Source of the DNA: Clostridium sp. Cult2
Lineage (GTDB): Bacteria; Bacillota; Clostridia; Tissierellales; Tepidimicrobiaceae
Assembly (NCBI RefSeq): GCF_021655075.1
Contig: NZ_PPXX01000102.1
Location: forward strand, 62,001-126,000
Length of the DNA: 64,000 nucleotides
Direction: 5' to 3'
The notes below the pieces were generated by a model that was not told the DNA's origin, did no database searches, and worked only from the letters and a program-made list of their open reading frames with translations. How positions within the stretch are numbered: the stretch's first letter is position 1; each line of letters begins with the position of its first letter. This document shows, piece by piece, positions 27,510-35,870 of this stretch. The translations under genes and the position numbers were made by a program.

Positions 27510-29149
27510 TCTATTGAAAAAATATAATAGTAAAGTGGTTGACCACCAAAGATTACTTCCACATCGAAATCTTCAAACTCTTCCTCTACTCTTTCACATA
27601 ATTTTGTAGCCATTTCTTCTTCTATTCCATTACCATAAAAAATAGTTATCAAAGAAGAGTCATCATCAACAATATTTTTTAATAATTCAAAAGATACCTT
27701 TTCAATATCATCACCGATAGATAATATTTCTCCCTTTGAAATCCCAATAATATCGTCTTTATTTATTTTTGAATCTTTTATTTCAGTATCCCTTACAGCA
27801 TAGGTGACTTGCCCAGTTTTAACATGAGCAACAGCTTCTTCCATATTTAGTATATTATCCTCCATATCTAAATCCGGATTGAAAGATAGTAAAGCGGTAA
27901 TGCCCTCAGGAATAGTTTTAGTAGGAAAAACATATACATTCTTTCCACTTAATTCTTTCGCTTGGTCAGCAGCCAATATAATGTTTCCGTTATTGGGAAG
28001 TATAATAATATTATCAGCATTAACTTCTTCTATGGCAGTTAGTATATCTTCAGTACTAGGATTCATAGTTTGTCCACCTGGTATTACATAATCCACATTT
28101 AACTCATTAAATACTGTGTCTAATCCTTCTCCTATTGAGACGGTAATAAAACCATATTTTTTTGTTTCCTCATTTTGCTTATTTTGTTGTTCTGAGTATT
28201 CTTTTTGTTCATTTTCCATTATATGACTATGTTGATATCGCATATTATCTATTTTTATATCATTTAATTCTCCAATTATTAATGCTTTTTCCAATACTTC
28301 CCCTGGATTATTGGTGTGTATATGGACTTTAATCAACCCATCACCACCAACCACCATTAAAGAATCTCCAAATCTAGTTAGTTCTTCTCTAAAGCTTTCA
28401 TAATCTTTCTCTTGGGTTTTAATCATAAACTCAGTACAATAGCCAAATTCGATATCTGAAGTCTCTATATGGCGAGGAACAGGTATCTGTTCAACAAATT
28501 CCTTCTGGAAGTCGTCTAAAGAGATATCATCTTTAGTAGTTATTGCATTATAAGCTCCAGTTAAAACTACAATTAAGCCCTTACCACCTGCATCCACTAC
28601 TCCTGCTTGTTTTAATACTGGCAACATATCTGGAGTCCTATTAAGCACCTGATTCCCATAATTAATAACTTTCTCCATAAATATTAGTATATCTTTTTCT
28701 TCCTTTGCCAGTTCTAATGCATATTCAGCACAACCTCTAGCCACCGTTAGTATTGTTCCCTCTGTAGGTTTCATGACAGCCTTATATGCAGTGTCAGAAG
28801 CTAATCTAAAAGCTTCTGCCAAATCTATAGTATCTACCTTATCCTTATTTTTAAAGCCAATTGCAAAACCTCTAAATAGTTGAGAGAGAATAACACCTGA
28901 GTTCCCTCTTGCTCCCATTAGAGAACCATTACTGGCTGCCATAGCAACTTTTGAAGCACTATACTCTTCTAAATTCATTATTTGATTAACTGCTGACTTC
29001 ATAGTTAGAGACATATTAGTACCCGTATCTCCATCAGGTACAGGAAATACATTTAATGCATTTACTTCTTCTTTATTATCTTCTAATAATTTAGCAGCTC
29101 CAATAAATGCTTTTTTTAGCATAGTACCATCTATAAATCCAATCTTCAA
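27506..29149 (-). CDS. fakA: DAK2-domain fatty acid kinase-like protein (YloV/FakA)
   Basis: 547 residues. The N-terminal DAK2 (DhaL-like) domain (about 9-200) has the Asp triad in 'PVPDGDTGTNM' (about 36-46) that holds Mg-ATP, plus 'SLMGARGNSGVILSQ'. A middle domain and a C-terminal DegV-like region (about 330-547) complete the family layout. In Staphylococcus FakA phosphorylates fatty acids bound to FakB; no fakB is in the window. It follows asp23 (yloU), as in most Firmicutes. Confidence 0.92.
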   Translation of the reverse strand: MKIGFIDGTMLKKAFIGAAKLLEDNKEEVNALNVFPVPDGDTGTNMSLTMKSAVNQIMNLEEYSASKVAMAASNGSLMGARGNSGVILSQLFRGFAIGFKNKDKVDTIDLAEAFRLASDTAYKAVMKPTEGTILTVARGCAEYALELAKEEKDILIFMEKVINYGNQVLNRTPDMLPVLKQAGVVDAGGKGLIVVLTGAYNAITTKDDISLDDFQKEFVEQIPVPRHIETSDIEFGYCTEFMIKTQEKDYESFREELTRFGDSLMVVGGDGLIKVHIHTNNPGEVLEKALIIGELNDIKIDNMRYQHSHIMENEQKEYSEQQNKQNEETKKYGFITVSIGEGLDTVFNELNVDYVIPGGQTMNPSTEDILTAIEEVNADNIIILPNNGNIILAADQAKELSGKNVYVFPTKTIPEGITALLSFNPDLDMEDNILNMEEAVAHVKTGQVTYAVRDTEIKDSKINKDDIIGISKGEILSIGDDIEKVSFELLKNIVDDDSSLITIFYGNGIEEEMATKLCERVEEEFEDFDVEVIFGGQPLYYYIFSIE

Positions 29150-29167
29150 TTGTAGTACCTCCTTAAA

Positions 29168-29524
29168 CTACTTTTCAACTCTAATTCCTTGTACATATAC
29201 ATTTATCCTGCTGACTTTTAATCCTGTTAAATTTTCTACATTAAATTTTACCTTTTCAATAATATTTTCAGCAACTACAGATATTCTTATTCCATATTGT
29301 AATATAACATGTAAATCTATTAAGATTTGTTCTTTCTCAGTATAGATTTTAACTCCTCTCGATAAGTTCTCTCTTTTCAAAAGTTCAAAGAATCCATCTG
29401 TTGCATTTTTACTTGCCATTCCTACTATGCCATAGCTCTCCATGGCTGAAAGGCCTGCAATGGTCGCAATTACATTGTCGTCTATATCGATATATCCATA
29501 TTCATTCTTTTTTCTAGCTGGCAC
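29168..29524 (-). CDS. yloU: Asp23/Gls24 family protein (YloU)
   Basis: 118 residues. The family signature is seen in 'DDNVIATIAGLSAMESYGIVGM' region (about 16-37) and 'IDLHVILQYGIRIS'. Related proteins are membrane-anchored stress or alkaline-shock factors; this one has no anchor. The start is GTG at 29524, 7 nt after AAGGAGG. First gene of the asp23-yloV unit. Confidence 0.93.
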   Translation of the reverse strand: MPARKKNEYGYIDIDDNVIATIAGLSAMESYGIVGMASKNATDGFFELLKRENLSRGVKIYTEKEQILIDLHVILQYGIRISVVAENIIEKVKFNVENLTGLKVSRINVYVQGIRVEK

Positions 29525-29570
29525 AAAATCGCCTCCTTATAAAAAAATTATCAATATAGTATATGGGTAT

Positions 29571-29599
29571 ATTTTACCTTATAACACTAAATAGTTCAA
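29571..29599 (-). promoter_or_regulatory. Sigma-A promoter of asp23-yloV
   Basis: Minus strand TTGAAC (29594-29599), 17-bp spacer, TAAAAT (29571-29576). Confidence 0.75.
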
Positions 29600-29740
29600 C
29601 TAATTACTTTTAACTATTTGATTTATATATAATTATAGTTGCCTTTTTATTGTTTGTTATGTTAGAATATAATATGTTATTAAGTAAAAAGATAAAAAAT
29701 ACCAATACATTCTTTTTTACTGAACTAAGGAGGTGTTTCT

Positions 29741-29932
29741 ATGGCAAGAAGATGTGATGTATGTGGGAAAGGAAAAGTTTATGGAAACAAGATTACTTTT
29801 TCAAATAAAAAAAATAACAAAAGCTGGTCTCCAAATATTAGACGAGTAAAAGCAGTTGTAAATGGTACAACTAAAAGGATTAATGTTTGTACTAGATGTT
29901 TAAGATCTGGATATGTTGAAAGGGCATTATAA
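29741..29932 (+). CDS. rpmB: 50S ribosomal protein L28
   Basis: 63 residues. 'RRCDVCGKGKVYG' and 'VCTRCLRSG' give the four-Cys zinc form; 'SNKKNNKSWSPNIRRVK' resembles the usual 'NRRTKRRWNPNLQKV'. AAGGAGGTG lies 7 nt before the ATG. Divergent from asp23, and ends in a bidirectional terminator. Confidence 0.97.
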   Translation: MARRCDVCGKGKVYGNKITFSNKKNNKSWSPNIRRVKAVVNGTTKRINVCTRCLRSGYVERAL

Positions 29933-29976
29933 AAAATAGGGCTTCCATTTTAAATCATGTTGGAAGCCTTATTTTA
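29931..29976 (+). terminator. Bidirectional terminator between rpmB and the small membrane gene
   Basis: Stem GGCTTCCA (29940-29947) with TGGAAGCC (29961-29968) extended by A/T pairs. It is followed by TTATTTTAT on the plus strand and by TATTTTTTAT on the minus strand, so it serves both converging genes. Confidence 0.85.
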
Positions 29977-30139
29977 TCTTCAAAATTAAAAATCCCATAA
30001 TAACCAATACTATTCCTATTATTAAGAATAATATTTCTATAGGTATTATATTAATAATAATCAATATTCCTATTATGCCTAACGCTACACCTATTATTTT
30101 TCTTGATTTACGCCTATATCTATAATAAAATCCTTTCAT
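29969..30139 (-). CDS. Small two-helix membrane protein
   Basis: 56 residues. A basic N-terminus (MKGFYYRYRRKSRK) is followed by two hydrophobic segments (about 15-30 and 33-53) split by a 'NIIPIE' turn; positive-inside rule puts both ends in the cytoplasm. The ATG at 30139 has TGAGGTGA 4-5 nt upstream. It is flanked by a terminator on each side, so it is a monocistronic gene, although its promoter was not resolved. Not recognised; no enzyme motif. Confidence 0.75.
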   Translation of the reverse strand: MKGFYYRYRRKSRKIIGVALGIIGILIIINIIPIEILFLIIGIVLVIMGFLILKIK

Positions 30140-30199
30140 AATTTCACCTCAATTATTGCCTTTATTCTATATTATTCTTGAATACTAAATTTAGTTACA

Positions 30200-30246
30200 A
30201 AATTAAAAAGGCAACCCTTAATCCTTCAATTAAAGTTTGCCTTTTT
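30200..30246 (-). terminator. Intrinsic terminator after thiN
   Basis: Outer stem AAAAAGGCAA/TTGCCTTTTT (30237-30246 with 30205-30214 on the minus strand) enclosing a further imperfect stem, then AATTTTG. Confidence 0.8.
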
Positions 30247-30249
30247 ATT

Positions 30250-30894
30250 TTAATCCTTTGAAACAATTGCTAAGCATTGTCCTTCATGAATTAATATATG
30301 TCCTTTTTCTTTTATAATCTTATTACTCACTCCAAAGGTGGAACCAAAGCCTATAACTGTACTTTCTAGCTCATATTCAAATCCTTTCAATGTCACCACT
30401 ACCCCAGAATTGGTTATGGGAATTATGGACAAAAAAGAATCTTCTTCTTTATTCAAAACTAATTCTCTATCAACTAAATATATGGTATTATTATTATCTA
30501 CTATTCTACCATTAATACCCCTTTGGTTTAACTTGGTAAGCAATAATACATTAGCTAAGGTATGGTCTATTCTACTGCCTATAGCCCCTACTATAGTTAT
30601 ATCCTTAAAACCTTCACTAATTAAGTAATCAATAGATAATTCTGCATCGGTTTTATCTTTTTTAACTGGAAATTTCTTTATGGGTATATGGTGCTCATAT
30701 ATTTGATTTAAAGTATCTTTAGAAATGGAATCTAAATCTCCAATAACCACATTAGGCATTAAAGATGCTTTTATACAATAATTGGTGCCCCCATCAGCAC
30801 ATAATATAAAATCAGATTCCTTTCCAAGCCTTTCTAATCTTTCCAAACCCTCTATTCTCCCATTTAAAACCAGCAATGCTTTCAATTTAATCAT
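30250..30894 (-). CDS. thiN: Thiamine pyrophosphokinase
   Basis: Converts thiamine to thiamine diphosphate with ATP. 214 residues with 'CADGGTNYC' (about 32-40), 'IGDLDSI' (about 51-57), 'DKTDAELSIDY' and 'GAIGSRIDHTLAN', all TPK active-site signatures. Located 10 bp after thiT under the TPP riboswitch: import followed by phosphorylation. In B. subtilis thiN also lies in the rpe-rpmB interval. The start is uncertain by a few codons (ATG 30894 or TTG 30885). Confidence 0.95.
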   Translation of the reverse strand: MIKLKALLVLNGRIEGLERLERLGKESDFILCADGGTNYCIKASLMPNVVIGDLDSISKDTLNQIYEHHIPIKKFPVKKDKTDAELSIDYLISEGFKDITIVGAIGSRIDHTLANVLLLTKLNQRGINGRIVDNNNTIYLVDRELVLNKEEDSFLSIIPITNSGVVVTLKGFEYELESTVIGFGSTFGVSNKIIKEKGHILIHEGQCLAIVSKD

Positions 30895-30904
30895 CCAACC
30901 TTTA

Positions 30905-31444
30905 TTATTTTTCTATTCTACTAATAGGTTTCCAAATTAAAGATAATATAATAGCAGAAACTATAAATTCAGGTACTAAATAACTAGATTGATATATAGC
31001 AGAATAAATCCAAGGATTCTGAGTTCCTGCATATTCACTAAAGAATATTACCCCAGCCAGTAAATGACATATAAATCTTCCACCTATTGCTAATAGAACT
31101 GAAAAAATTATTTTAAAATATTTCCCATCTTCAACATTTTCAATAGTATTAGAAAAAATACCTGCTAATCCAAGTAATCCAAATGCTATAGGGTATTCTA
31201 ATATGGCTTGAGTTGGGCTAAAAACCCATCCCCCTAATATTAATTTTAAAAGCCCAAAAGTAGCACCTGCAGTTATTCCTGGCCCCAATCCCCATCTCAT
31301 GGCAAACAATAGAATAGGTATCATACTACCCGCAGTTACAGAACCTCCTTGTGGGGCTTCATAAACCTTTATTCTACTCAATAAAACAGACAATGCTATC
31401 ATTATTCCTGCTTCAACTAACATCTTAGTACTCCATTTTTTCAT
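30905..31444 (-). CDS. thiT: Thiamine ECF transporter S component ThiT
   Basis: 179 residues, about six membrane segments. 'ALSVLLSRIKVYEAPQGGSVTAGSMIPI' region (about 18-45) and 'RWGLGPGITAG' fit the ThiT family, whose Trp, Tyr and Glu residues bind thiamine. It needs the shared EcfAA'T module, which is not in the window. AAGGAGG precedes the ATG. Control by the upstream TPP riboswitch fits the function. Confidence 0.95.
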   Translation of the reverse strand: MKKWSTKMLVEAGIMIALSVLLSRIKVYEAPQGGSVTAGSMIPILLFAMRWGLGPGITAGATFGLLKLILGGWVFSPTQAILEYPIAFGLLGLAGIFSNTIENVEDGKYFKIIFSVLLAIGGRFICHLLAGVIFFSEYAGTQNPWIYSAIYQSSYLVPEFIVSAIILSLIWKPISRIEK

Positions 31445-31460
31445 TATTAAAACCTCCTTA

Positions 31461-31496
31461 AAAATTAAAACCCATTACCAGAATTAGGTAATGGGT
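31461..31496 (-). terminator. Riboswitch-controlled terminator before thiT
   Basis: Minus strand stem ACCCATTACC/GGTAATGGGT (31487-31496 with 31470-31479) followed by TTTTAATTTTT. It lies between the TPP aptamer and the thiT ribosome binding site, so TPP binding would favour it. Confidence 0.85.
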
Positions 31497-31512
31497 AGGT
31501 AAACAGATTAAA

Positions 31513-31602
31513 ACACTTTCCTACGCTAGAATTACCTAGTTCAGGTTTAAAGGGTCGGGATTAATCCCCTCTCAGCCATTTAGCTCCCCTAGTGAGAAGT
31601 AT
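31513..31602 (-). promoter_or_regulatory. TPP riboswitch (THI element) of thiT-thiN
   Basis: Minus strand: ACTAGGGGAGC, GGCTGAGAGG, CCCTTTAAACCTGAACTAG and GCGTAGGAAAGTG follow in order, the conserved core of the TPP aptamer. P1 is formed by CTTCTCAC-side and AAGTG-side bases. Excess TPP should turn thiT-thiN off through the terminator at 31461-31496. Confidence 0.96.
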
Positions 31603-31622
31603 GTTATTTAGTTGACAACTAT

Positions 31623-31650
31623 ATTATACCATATATATTATATATTTCAA
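31623..31650 (-). promoter_or_regulatory. Sigma-A promoter of thiT-thiN
   Basis: Minus strand TTGAAA (31645-31650), 16-bp spacer, TATAAT (31623-31628), starting right after the rpe stop codon. Confidence 0.85.
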
Positions 31651-32298
31651 TTACAACCTTTTAAACATTCTAGTCCTTTCCACCACATCTTCAGCTTCAA
31701 ATATACCAGAGCCAACTACTATAATATCCAATCCATAATGAATTATTTCCTTAGCATTGTCTAATTTAATACCTCCATCTGCTTCTATCAATATATCCAG
31801 TTTCCTGTTATCAATTATTTGCCTCATTTTTCTTATCTTTCTTTCCATAGAACTAATAAATTTCTGTCCTCCAAATCCAGGATTAACGGTCATTATTAAT
31901 ACTAAGTCTATATACTCCAATATATATTCCAAACTATCTAAAGACGTGGAAGGATTCAAAGCAACCCCAGCTTTTACACCATAGGATTTAATCTCCTCTA
32001 TGGTTCTATGTAGATGGACAGTTGACTCCTCATGGACAGTAATAATATCTGCCCCAGCTTCAGCAAAATCTTTAATATACCTTTCAGGTCTATCTATCAT
32101 CAAATGAACATCAAAAGGTATTTTTGTAATATTTCTCAATTTTTTAATAACAGGTGGACCAAAGGTAATATTGGGAACAAATTGGCCATCCATTATATCC
32201 AAATGGATATAATCGGCTCCTCCCTTTTCTAATTTTAATATTTCTTCTTTTATATTTCCAAAATCTGCTGACAATATGGAAGGCGATAGCATAGCCAT
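31651..32298 (-). CDS. rpe: Ribulose-phosphate 3-epimerase
   Basis: Interconverts ribulose-5-phosphate and xylulose-5-phosphate. 215 residues, TIM barrel: 'SPSILSADF', 'HLDIMDGQFVPNI', 'FDVHLMIDRPE', 'MTVNPGFGGQKF' and 'EADGGI', which supply the metal-binding His/Asp and the phosphate loop. Begins 1 bp after rsgA. It ends the long yicC-rpe run. Confidence 0.98.
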   Translation of the reverse strand: MAMLSPSILSADFGNIKEEILKLEKGGADYIHLDIMDGQFVPNITFGPPVIKKLRNITKIPFDVHLMIDRPERYIKDFAEAGADIITVHEESTVHLHRTIEEIKSYGVKAGVALNPSTSLDSLEYILEYIDLVLIMTVNPGFGGQKFISSMERKIRKMRQIIDNRKLDILIEADGGIKLDNAKEIIHYGLDIIVVGSGIFEAEDVVERTRMFKRL

Positions 32299-32299
32299 A

Positions 32300-33178
32300 T
32301 TAAAACCTCCTAATATTTTTTATCTCTTCTAGAAACTGTAGATAATTTTTATATCTTTCTTTGCTTATATTCCCCTTATCTACCTGTCTTTTCACTTCAC
32401 AGCTTGGTTCTTTATGATGTAAGCAGTTGATAAATTTACATTTATCCCTATAATGATAAATTTCTCTAAAATATTTACTCAATTCCTCTTCTGATTCAAT
32501 AAAATCTAAATTTAAAGAACTAAACCCAGGAGTATCCAGTACATAAGATTTATAACCTAAATCTATTAATTCTACATGTCGAGTAGTATGTTTCCCCCTG
32601 GTAGTTTTTTTGCTTACATCACCAGTCTTTAATCCTAATTCTGGATTTATCTCATTCAATAAAGATGATTTACCAACCCCTGATGGACCAGCAAAGACTG
32701 TAACATTACCTTTTAATATCTCCTTTAAATCTTCTATTCCTTCTTCAGTCTTTGTACTAGTTTTAATTATTGGATATTTTGCTTTACTATAAATACTATC
32801 TATTTCATTCAGTTCTCTTTCAGAGCTTAAATCTATTTTATTTAAACATATTCCAATACTCAAATGTTGGTGTTCTGCCATGATAATGAACCTATCTAAT
32901 AGCCAATAATTTATATCTGGTTTTTTTATACTCATAACTATAATGGTTTGAGTAACATTTGCTACAGGAGGTCTTATTAATTGGGATTTTCTTTCCAGTA
33001 TTTTTTCAATATAACCTGTATTATCCTCTTCGCTAATACGAATTAAAACATTATCTCCTATTAAAGGTGTTATATTATCTTCTCTGAAAACACCTCTGGC
33101 TCTACATTCATAGATACCTTCTTGAGTTTTTACATAGTAAAACCCACCAATCCCTTTTATAATAATACCCTCTATCAT
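32300..33178 (-). CDS. rsgA: Ribosome small subunit-dependent GTPase RsgA
   Basis: A late 30S assembly GTPase. 292 residues: N-terminal OB fold (1-65), circularly permuted GTPase with 'NKIDL' (about 113-117) before P-loop 'GPSGVGKSSL' (about 164-173), 'TRGKHTTRH' and 'DTPGFSS', and a C-terminal zinc site 'CKFINCLHHKEPSC'. Lies between prkC and rpe as in B. subtilis. Confidence 0.97.
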   Translation of the reverse strand: MIEGIIIKGIGGFYYVKTQEGIYECRARGVFREDNITPLIGDNVLIRISEEDNTGYIEKILERKSQLIRPPVANVTQTIIVMSIKKPDINYWLLDRFIIMAEHQHLSIGICLNKIDLSSERELNEIDSIYSKAKYPIIKTSTKTEEGIEDLKEILKGNVTVFAGPSGVGKSSLLNEINPELGLKTGDVSKKTTRGKHTTRHVELIDLGYKSYVLDTPGFSSLNLDFIESEEELSKYFREIYHYRDKCKFINCLHHKEPSCEVKRQVDKGNISKERYKNYLQFLEEIKNIRRF

Positions 33179-33188
33179 ATAAACCTCC

Positions 33189-35111
33189 TTAACTACCAGG
33201 ATGACTTATCTCATCAATATAAACGCCATCATAGTAAAATTCAAATTTAGCATCTAATTTACCCTTTAATGGTATTTTAACAGATTTACCATCTACCTTG
33301 TGAACCTTATTGTATACAACTTCTCTATTTCCATCCTGTATTCTTTCTACCCTTATTTCTACTTCTTCCTTGTCACTAGCAGGTGTTATATTGATTGAAA
33401 ATGGAGTTTCTGTATCCGATTCTACAGGTTCAGGTTCTTCTTTAGGTCCAGTACTAATATATATATCCACAGCAGTATTATTTTCTATCTCAGTGCCAGG
33501 TTCGATACTTTGCCAGAACACTAAACCCTTTTCATACTCATCATTGGCTTCTGGGGTAATGGTGTCCAATACTAATCCATATGCTATTATGGCATTTCTT
33601 GCCTCTTTTTCGCTTAATCCTATAAGCTTTGGCATTACTACTACCTTTTTCTCAGGTCCTTGACTTACTACTATTTTGACTTTTGTTCCCTCTTCCACTT
33701 CCGAATAAGGGTCAGGACTTTGACTTATAACTATATTTGCCTCTACAGTATCACTAGGTTTATAATCTACAAGCCCTTCTCCTAAATTAGCATCCCTTAA
33801 TAGACTATCCACTTCATCTATATTTCTATTTATTAAATTTGGAACCTTAACCAAATTACTTCCCTTACTAACGGTAACTTCAATAATATACCCTTCTTTA
33901 ACTTTTTCTCCAGCTTTAGTCCTTTGGCTAACCACTTCATCTTTTTTAAACTCACTATTATATACCTCATTTACTACGCTAAACCCTAAGCCTAACTTTT
34001 CAACTTCCTCCTTAGCTTCATCCCTGTGCATGCCACGTAAATCTGGTACCGTTATTTCTGGAGATATAAAATAATCCTTTAGTTTAAAAAATCCTAAAGC
34101 TAAAGAACTTACCACTATAAAAGCTAACAATATTGCAAGAAAAACAACTTTTAAACCTCCATCACCTTGGCTTTTTTTCTTTTTTGATTTTTTCATTGAA
34201 TTCCCTTCCCTATCTTCTATCGCTGGTATTATTTGTGTTGGTGCTTCTATTATATTGGTATCCTCTAAAAACAAATCTTCCTTGGCAAATTTTATTCTTT
34301 TTAAATCTGCTAATAGCTCACTAGCAGTACTATACCTATCTACTTGACTCTTCTTGACACATTTCATTATTATATTCTGTAAACCTATAGGTATTGTACT
34401 ATCTATATCCCTAGGAGGAATTATATCCTCTTGAATATGTTTTAACGCCACTGTAATAGGACTATCTCCTTTAAAAGGCACTTTTCCCGTTATCATTTCG
34501 TACATGACTATTCCAAGAGAGTATATATCAGATTTTTCATCTGTATATCCACCTCGAGCTTGTTCTGGCGAGAAATAATGGACAGAACCTATTACATTGG
34601 AAGTGTTTGTAACTGTTGAAGCTGTAGCTGCTCTAGCTATACCAAAATCAGTTACCTTTATCCTCCCATCTTCAGCAACCATAATATTATGAGGTTTAAT
34701 GTCCCTATGAACTATATGATTTTTGTGGGCATGTTCCAATGCTTCTGCTATTTCTATAGAGTATTCTATGGTTTCATCAACAGTAAGCTTACCTTTTTCT
34801 CTAATTACTTCCTTTAAAGTCTTTCCCTTTATATATTCCATAACAATATATTGAATATCATGACCGTCCTTTTTATCCACTCCTACATCATAGATGTTCA
34901 CAATATTTGGATGAGATAGACTTGCTGCAGCTTGAGATTCCCTTCTGAATTTTTTTATGAACTCCTCATCATTTATAAATTCATCTCTAAGAATTTTAAT
35001 TGCTACATATCTATTTAGAAGCCTACATCTAGCTTTATATACAAAAGCCATACCACCCCCGCCAATTTTTTCTATTATCTCATATCTGTTGCCAAGTACT
35101 GTTCCAATCAT
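33189..35111 (-). CDS. prkC: Ser/Thr protein kinase with PASTA domains (PrkC/StkP)
   Basis: 640 residues. The cytoplasmic kinase domain (about 10-270) has the Gly loop 'GGGGMAFVY', Lys39, the catalytic Asp137 in 'HRDIKPHN' and Asp155 in 'DFG'. A Lys-rich stretch precedes one membrane helix (about 325-345). Three PASTA repeats follow (from about 357, 'VPDLRGM'; 424, 'VPNLINR'; 493, 'MPKLIGL') plus a Pro/Glu linker and a C-terminal domain. PASTA repeats bind muropeptides, so the kinase senses the wall, including germination signals in Bacillus. Its phosphatase PrpC is the gene before it. Confidence 0.97.
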   Translation of the reverse strand: MIGTVLGNRYEIIEKIGGGGMAFVYKARCRLLNRYVAIKILRDEFINDEEFIKKFRRESQAAASLSHPNIVNIYDVGVDKKDGHDIQYIVMEYIKGKTLKEVIREKGKLTVDETIEYSIEIAEALEHAHKNHIVHRDIKPHNIMVAEDGRIKVTDFGIARAATASTVTNTSNVIGSVHYFSPEQARGGYTDEKSDIYSLGIVMYEMITGKVPFKGDSPITVALKHIQEDIIPPRDIDSTIPIGLQNIIMKCVKKSQVDRYSTASELLADLKRIKFAKEDLFLEDTNIIEAPTQIIPAIEDREGNSMKKSKKKKSQGDGGLKVVFLAILLAFIVVSSLALGFFKLKDYFISPEITVPDLRGMHRDEAKEEVEKLGLGFSVVNEVYNSEFKKDEVVSQRTKAGEKVKEGYIIEVTVSKGSNLVKVPNLINRNIDEVDSLLRDANLGEGLVDYKPSDTVEANIVISQSPDPYSEVEEGTKVKIVVSQGPEKKVVVMPKLIGLSEKEARNAIIAYGLVLDTITPEANDEYEKGLVFWQSIEPGTEIENNTAVDIYISTGPKEEPEPVESDTETPFSINITPASDKEEVEIRVERIQDGNREVVYNKVHKVDGKSVKIPLKGKLDAKFEFYYDGVYIDEISHPGS

Positions 35112-35128
35112 ATTTTCACCCCACTTTA

Positions 35129-35860
35129 CTAAAATTTAATTGCTAAGACAGTAATATTGTCAAAACCGCCCTTTTCATTTGCCAATCTTACTAATTCCTC
35201 ACAAAGTTTTTGCATATTTTCATTAACAAGTAAATATTCTTTAATTTCTTCATCCATCAACATATTTGATAACCCATCAGTACACAATAATAGTATATCG
35301 TCTTTCAATTTTTCTTTAACAATTATATCTGCTTCAATCTCTTGACTAGTCCCTACCGCTCTAGTTATTATGTTCCTTTGAGGATGAAGCTTTGCTTCCT
35401 CCCTACTAATACTTCCATTCCTTATTAACTCTTCCACTAAAGAATGGTCTTTTGTCAACTGAGACAAGTTATCTTTTCTCAATAGGTAGGCTCTACTATC
35501 ACCTACATGACCAATAAATATTTTTTCATTATTCTTATAAGCCAATGTTACAGTAGTGCCCATTCCTGAAAACTTTTCATCTTTCAAGGATTCATTATAT
35601 ATTTTCTTATTAGCATTACCTATGGAACTTTGAATCCTGCCTATTATACTATTATCATCTAATTCTAAACTATTTAAATCTTTCTCTAAATCTGAACTTA
35701 TTATATCTACCGCCATTTTAGATGCAATTTCTCCAGCCTTATGTCCTCCCATCCCATCAGCAATAATAAACAGGGGATGGTTCACTAAAGAAGAAATATA
35801 GTAAGCATCTTGGTTTATATCCCTAACCCTCCCTATATCTGTTTTTATGCCAACCTCCAT
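35129..35860 (-). CDS. prpC: PP2C-type protein phosphatase (PrpC/Stp)
   Basis: Removes phosphates set by PrkC. 243 residues. Metal-binding motifs: 'GRVRDINQDAYY' (about 9-20), 'FIIADGMGGHKAGE', 'GHVGDSRAYL', 'LCTDGLSNM' and 'DNITVLAI'. The ATG at 35860 has GAGGTGA 5 nt upstream; an in-frame GTG three codons earlier is part of that site. 17 bp before prkC. Confidence 0.96.
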   Translation of the reverse strand: MEVGIKTDIGRVRDINQDAYYISSLVNHPLFIIADGMGGHKAGEIASKMAVDIISSDLEKDLNSLELDDNSIIGRIQSSIGNANKKIYNESLKDEKFSGMGTTVTLAYKNNEKIFIGHVGDSRAYLLRKDNLSQLTKDHSLVEELIRNGSISREEAKLHPQRNIITRAVGTSQEIEADIIVKEKLKDDILLLCTDGLSNMLMDEEIKEYLLVNENMQKLCEELVRLANEKGGFDNITVLAIKF

Positions 35861-35870
35861 AAAAATCACC

